DNA of 64,000 nucleotides from Streptomyces sp. JB150. Lineage in GTDB: Bacteria; Actinomycetota; Actinomycetes; Streptomycetales; Streptomycetaceae. A program made the translations under genes and the position numbers. This document shows positions 61,016 to 64,000 of the stretch, piece by piece. The notes below the pieces were generated by a model. It ran no database searches, had not been told where the DNA came from, and was given only the letters and a program-made list of their open reading frames with translations. Where the stretch lies: positions 6,361,798 to 6,425,797 of the forward strand of contig NZ_CP049780.1 in the NCBI RefSeq assembly GCF_011193355.1, in the 5' to 3' direction. Position 1 is the first letter of the stretch. Each line of letters opens with the position of its first letter.

Positions 61016-62335
61016 ATGTCCGCGTCCGTTTCCCGGCCACGCGTCGGCGTCTGGCTGATCGGGGCCCGCGGGTCCGTCGCCACCACCGTCGTCGCCGGCT
61101 GCGCCGCCGTCACGGCGGGACTGCACCCACCCACCGGCATGGTCACCGAGACCCCGCCCTTCGCGGACTGCGGGCTGCCGCCCCTGTCCTCCCTCGTCTT
61201 CGGCGGCCACGACGTCGTCGACTGCCCCCTGCCCAAACGCGCCGAGGCGCTCGCCGCGGGCGGCGTCCTGCCGCCCGGCCTGCCGGCCGCCGTCGCCGCC
61301 GAACTCGCCGCCGCCGACCGGGAGATCCGGCCCGGCGGTCCGGTCCCGGGCGGCGCCGCCGCCGGGGACACCCGTGACGCGGAGGACCTCATCACCGTCT
61401 TCACCTCCGACATACGGGACTTCGTACGGCGGCACGGGCTGCAGCGGGCCGTCGTGGTGAACGTGGCCTCGACGGAACCCGCGCCGGCCGGCGAGGAGCT
61501 GCCCGCCAGCTCCCTGTACGCGGCGGCGGCCCTGCGCGCCGGCTGCCCCTACGCCAACTTCACCCCCTCCACAGGCCTGCACCACCCGGCGCTCGCCGCG
61601 GCGACGGCCGCCTCCGGACTGCCGTACGCGGGCCGCGACGGCAAGACCGGGCAGACGCTGCTGCGCTCCGTGCTGGGGCCGATGTTCGCCCAGCGGGCGC
61701 TCACCGTACGCGCCTGGTCCGGCACCAACCTGCTGGGCGGCGGGGACGGCGCCGCCCTCGCCGACCCGGCCGCCGCCGCGGCGAAGAACGCCGGCAAGGA
61801 ACGCGTCCTCGCCGACACCCTCGGCACCGTCCCCGAGGGCGAGGTCCACATCGACGACGTGCCCGCCCTCGGCGACTGGAAGACCGCCTGGGACCACATC
61901 GCCTTCGACGGCTTCCTCGGCACCCGCATGATCCTCCAGACCATCTGGCAGGGCTGCGACTCCGCCCTCGCCGCGCCCCTCGTCCTCGACCTGGCCCGCC
62001 TCCTCGCCCGCGCCCACGAGCAGGGCCTCGCCGGCCCCCTCGCCGAACTGGCCTTCTACTTCAAGGACCCGGTGGGCACCGCCCCGTCGTCCCTCGGCGA
62101 GCAGTACACGGCCCTGCTGGACCTCGCGGAACGGCTACGGGGCGAGGGGCGGCCGCAGCCGCCCGGGACGGAGCCGTTCGGAGCCTCGGGGGCGGAGGCC
62201 GCCGGGGCGACGGAGGAGCGTTCCGGGGGCGCCGGGGCGGGGCGCCGTCACGCAGCGACGGCGGAGCGTCCCGGGGCCGCCGGGGCGCAGACGCCCCGTG
62301 CCGCCCGCGCCGAGTCGTCCGGGGAGCGCCGATGA
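61016..62335 (+). CDS. Inositol-3-phosphate synthase-like enzyme (ebo-type cluster)
   Basis: A 439-residue protein. NAD motif VWLIGARGSVATTVVAGCA (residues 12-30). Further marks are DLITVFTSDIRDFVRRHG, GRDGKTGQTLLRSVLGPMF, KNAGKERVLADTLG and YFKDPVGTAPSSLGEQY, which are catalytic-domain signatures of myo-inositol-phosphate synthases. The last about 55 residues (GASGAEAAGATEERSGG..) are low complexity. Its position next to a UbiA-type prenyltransferase and an EboE-like isomerase marks the ebo-like group rather than primary inositol synthesis. ATG 61016 follows AAGGAGG; the stop overlaps the next start (ATGA). Confidence 0.88.
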   Translation: MSASVSRPRVGVWLIGARGSVATTVVAGCAAVTAGLHPPTGMVTETPPFADCGLPPLSSLVFGGHDVVDCPLPKRAEALAAGGVLPPGLPAAVAAELAAADREIRPGGPVPGGAAAGDTRDAEDLITVFTSDIRDFVRRHGLQRAVVVNVASTEPAPAGEELPASSLYAAAALRAGCPYANFTPSTGLHHPALAAATAASGLPYAGRDGKTGQTLLRSVLGPMFAQRALTVRAWSGTNLLGGGDGAALADPAAAAAKNAGKERVLADTLGTVPEGEVHIDDVPALGDWKTAWDHIAFDGFLGTRMILQTIWQGCDSALAAPLVLDLARLLARAHEQGLAGPLAELAFYFKDPVGTAPSSLGEQYTALLDLAERLRGEGRPQPPGTEPFGASGAEAAGATEERSGGAGAGRRHAATAERPGAAGAQTPRAARAESSGERR

Positions 62336-63501
62336 GTGAGCGACACGTCGACGGGCAGGGACCGTCGGGCGAGAGAGGCGGCGGGGCGCTGCGCGACGGG
62401 ACCGGCCGCCGCACAGGCAGGCTCGCGCACCCCGTGTCCGGCGACGCCGGCCGCACCAGCGCCCCGCTCGCCACCGGCACAGGCGGTGCCCCGGAGGCCT
62501 CCGACGGCCCCGACGCCCCCGACGTCTCCGACACGGGGACCGCGCGGGCCGCGCGGGCCGCGCGGCGCGGCGGCCGGGGCCGGGCCCGCGCCTGGGCGGA
62601 ACTGCTGCGTGTGCCCGCCCTGTTCACCGTCCCCGGCGACGCCCTCGCGGGCACCGCGGCGACGGGGACGCGCCCCGGCACCCGCACGCTGCTCGCCATC
62701 GGTTCCTCCCTGTGCCTGTACGAGGCCGGCATGGCCCTCAACGACTGGGCGGACCGGGCGGAGGACGCCCGGGACCGCCCGCACCGGCCGCTGCCCTCCG
62801 GCCGGGTCCGCCCGGCGGCGGCCCTGACCGCGGCCTGTGCGCTGACCGGCGCGGGGCTCGCCCTCGCCGCCCGCGCCGGGCGCCCCGCGCTGGCCGTCGC
62901 CGCTCCCCTCGCGGCCACGGTCTGGTCGTACGACCTCGGCCTGAAGCACACCCCGGCCGGGCCGGCCGCCATGGCCGCCGCCCGCGGCCTCGACCTGCTC
63001 CTGGGTGCCGCGGCCGGCGGCGGCCGCACCCGCGCGGCCCTCCCGTCCGCGGCGCTGCTGGCCGGCCACACTCTCGCGGTGACGACGGTGTCCCGCCGGG
63101 AGGCGCAGGGCGGCTCGTCCGCCGGCCCGCTCGCCGCGCTCGCCGCCTCCGCCCTGCTGACCGCCCTGCTGACCCGCCGGCCCGCCCCGCCACTGTCCCG
63201 GCAGGCCGCCGAGTCGTGGCAGACCGCCGCACCCCGGCAGGCTGCCGAGTCCCGGCAGACCGCCGCCCTGCGGACCGCCCTCGGCGCCGCGTACGCCGCG
63301 ACGGTCGCCCGCCCCTACCTGCACGCCGCCCTCAATCCCTCACCCCCGCTCACCCAGCGGGCCGTCGGCGGCGGCATCCGCGCCACCATCCCGCTGCAGG
63401 CCGCGCTCTGCGCCCGCGCCGGAGCCCGCGTCACCGCCCTGGCCGTCGCCGCCCTCGCCCCCGTCGGCCGGGCCTGCGCGAGGAAGGTGAGCATCACATG
63501 A
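62332..63501 (+). CDS. UbiA-type prenyltransferase (SCO3242/EboC-like)
   Basis: A 389-residue protein with a disordered 85-residue N-terminus (repeats of ARAARAARR) followed by about eight or nine membrane helices. Prenyl-diphosphate motif NDWADRAEDARDRPHRPLPSGR, with N137, D138, D141 and D145, is intact. The second Asp-rich motif is less clear (SYDLGLKHTPAGP region). Loop 63199-63270 holds a near-repeat (RQAAESWQTAAP / RQAAESRQTAAL). It probably attaches a prenyl chain to a sugar or aromatic head. ATG overlaps the upstream stop and its own stop overlaps the next start (ATGA). Confidence 0.9.
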   Translation: MSERHVDGQGPSGERGGGALRDGTGRRTGRLAHPVSGDAGRTSAPLATGTGGAPEASDGPDAPDVSDTGTARAARAARRGGRGRARAWAELLRVPALFTVPGDALAGTAATGTRPGTRTLLAIGSSLCLYEAGMALNDWADRAEDARDRPHRPLPSGRVRPAAALTAACALTGAGLALAARAGRPALAVAAPLAATVWSYDLGLKHTPAGPAAMAAARGLDLLLGAAAGGGRTRAALPSAALLAGHTLAVTTVSRREAQGGSSAGPLAALAASALLTALLTRRPAPPLSRQAAESWQTAAPRQAAESRQTAALRTALGAAYAATVARPYLHAALNPSPPLTQRAVGGGIRATIPLQAALCARAGARVTALAVAALAPVGRACARKVSIT

Positions 63502-64000
63502 CCACCCGCCCCGCGACCGCCGGCACCCGCTCCTGCCTCCGCTTCGGCTACGGCACCAACGGCCTCGCCGACCTGCGCCTCGACGACGCCCTCGCCCTGC
63601 TCGCCGACCTCGGCTACGACGGCGTCGGACTGACCCTCGACCACATGCACCTCGACCCGTACGCACCCCTCCTCTCCGCCCGCACCCGCCGCGTCGCCCG
63701 CCGCCTGCACGCGCTCGGCCTGTCCGTCACCGTGGAGACCGGCGCCCGCTACGTCCTCGACCCGCGCCGCAAGCACGGCCCCTCCCTGCTGGACCCGGAC
63801 CCGCGGGACCGGGCCCGCCGCACCGACCTGCTGCTGCGCGCCGTGCGGATCGCCGCCGACCTCGGCGCCCACGCCGTGCACTGCTTCAGCGGCATCACCC
63901 CCGCCGGGACGGACCCGGACACGGCGTGGAAACGCCTCGCCGACAGCCTCGCCCCCGTCCTGGACGCCGCCGCCACCGCCGGCGTCCCCCTCGCCGTCGA
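63498..64000 (+). CDS. EboE-like sugar phosphate isomerase/epimerase (cut by window edge)
   Basis: The first 167 residues of a TIM-barrel xylose-isomerase-like protein. Start ATG 63498 overlaps the prenyltransferase stop (ATGA). Visible marks are CLRFGYGTNGLADLRLDDALALL (barrel entry), YDGVGLTLDHMHLDPYAPLL, VTVETGARYVLDPRRKHGPSLL and GAHAVHCFSGITPAG. The pattern fits EboE-type members, which sit with inositol synthase and UbiA genes in ebo clusters. The metal-site C-terminal half is outside the window. Confidence 0.85.
   Translation, partial: MTTRPATAGTRSCLRFGYGTNGLADLRLDDALALLADLGYDGVGLTLDHMHLDPYAPLLSARTRRVARRLHALGLSVTVETGARYVLDPRRKHGPSLLDPDPRDRARRTDLLLRAVRIAADLGAHAVHCFSGITPAGTDPDTAWKRLADSLAPVLDAAATAGVPLAV

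Overview
The window looks like a stretch of Streptomyces (or very close actinomycete) chromosome. Base composition is about 73% G+C with strong G/C at third codon positions. Many starts are GTG and one is TTG. Several families present are typical of streptomycetes: an S-adenosyl methyltransferase/DUF5753 regulator pair, HelR with a rifamycin-associated element, CebR operators, and an SCO3242-type prenyltransferase. I found no rRNA, tRNA, IS element, prophage or CRISPR array by eye. Both edges cut genes: an ABC-F ATPase on the left and an EboE-like isomerase on the right.

Layout. 1-3.9 kb: end of an ABC-F gene, then a dormancy-flavoured set (Rv2629/Balon-type ribosome hibernation factor, small DUF6158-like protein, PfpI/DJ-1 protein, HRP1-like CBS protein coupled to a DUF2795 protein). 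3.9-6.3 kb: remains of a deleted 4-hydroxybenzoate hydroxylase gene and a pyruvate-oxidase-like TPP enzyme. 6.5-12 kb: a surface protein with Pro/Glu repeats, an aminotransferase with an unclear start, two metallo-beta-lactamase-fold hydrolases and a DedA protein. 12.3-18.9 kb: a membrane phosphohydrolase, an APC permease, OsmC, a CorA-like protein and GDPD. 18.9-27.7 kb: HelR behind a RAE, a methyltransferase/HTH pair, an MmyB-type regulator, an ADP-ribosylglycohydrolase, a pterin dehydratase, a methyltransferase and a PASTA protein.

27.9-35.9 kb is a cellulose/xyloglucan island. GH48 and GH74 enzymes run leftward and a GH6 enzyme runs rightward from a shared 473-bp control region. That region has a perfect CebR operator (TGGGAGCGCTCCCA) over the GH48 promoter and a degenerate second box before GH6. 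36-49 kb is mixed metabolism: a His-rich methyltransferase, aldo/keto reductase, acyl-CoA synthetase, a divergent LysR/SBF-symporter pair with a clear dyad, a secreted sialidase followed by a DUF5005-like gene broken by one TAA, FdhD, a KAS III and an NmrA-type reductase.

49.1-60.9 kb is a sugar system read in one direction: ROK repressor, RbsA/RbsC/RbsB-type ABC importer, Gfo/Idh/MocA dehydrogenase, sugar isomerase/epimerase, secreted PQQ-type sugar dehydrogenase (PKD, CBM6) and a secreted ThuA-DUF1080 protein. The gene set fits oxidation of glycosides at a ring carbon followed by cleavage of the keto-glycoside. From 61.0 kb three tightly coupled genes (inositol-3-phosphate synthase, UbiA-type prenyltransferase, EboE-like isomerase) begin what looks like an ebo-type cluster that continues past the window.

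A theme of the whole window is short tandem repeats. There are minisatellites of 6, 13, 14, 16 and 30 bp between genes. Repeat-built extensions occur on otherwise standard proteins: 20 hexapeptides on the Gfo/Idh enzyme, Gly-Ser-Gln on ThuA-DUF1080, and EPVPDEPVAE on the surface protein.
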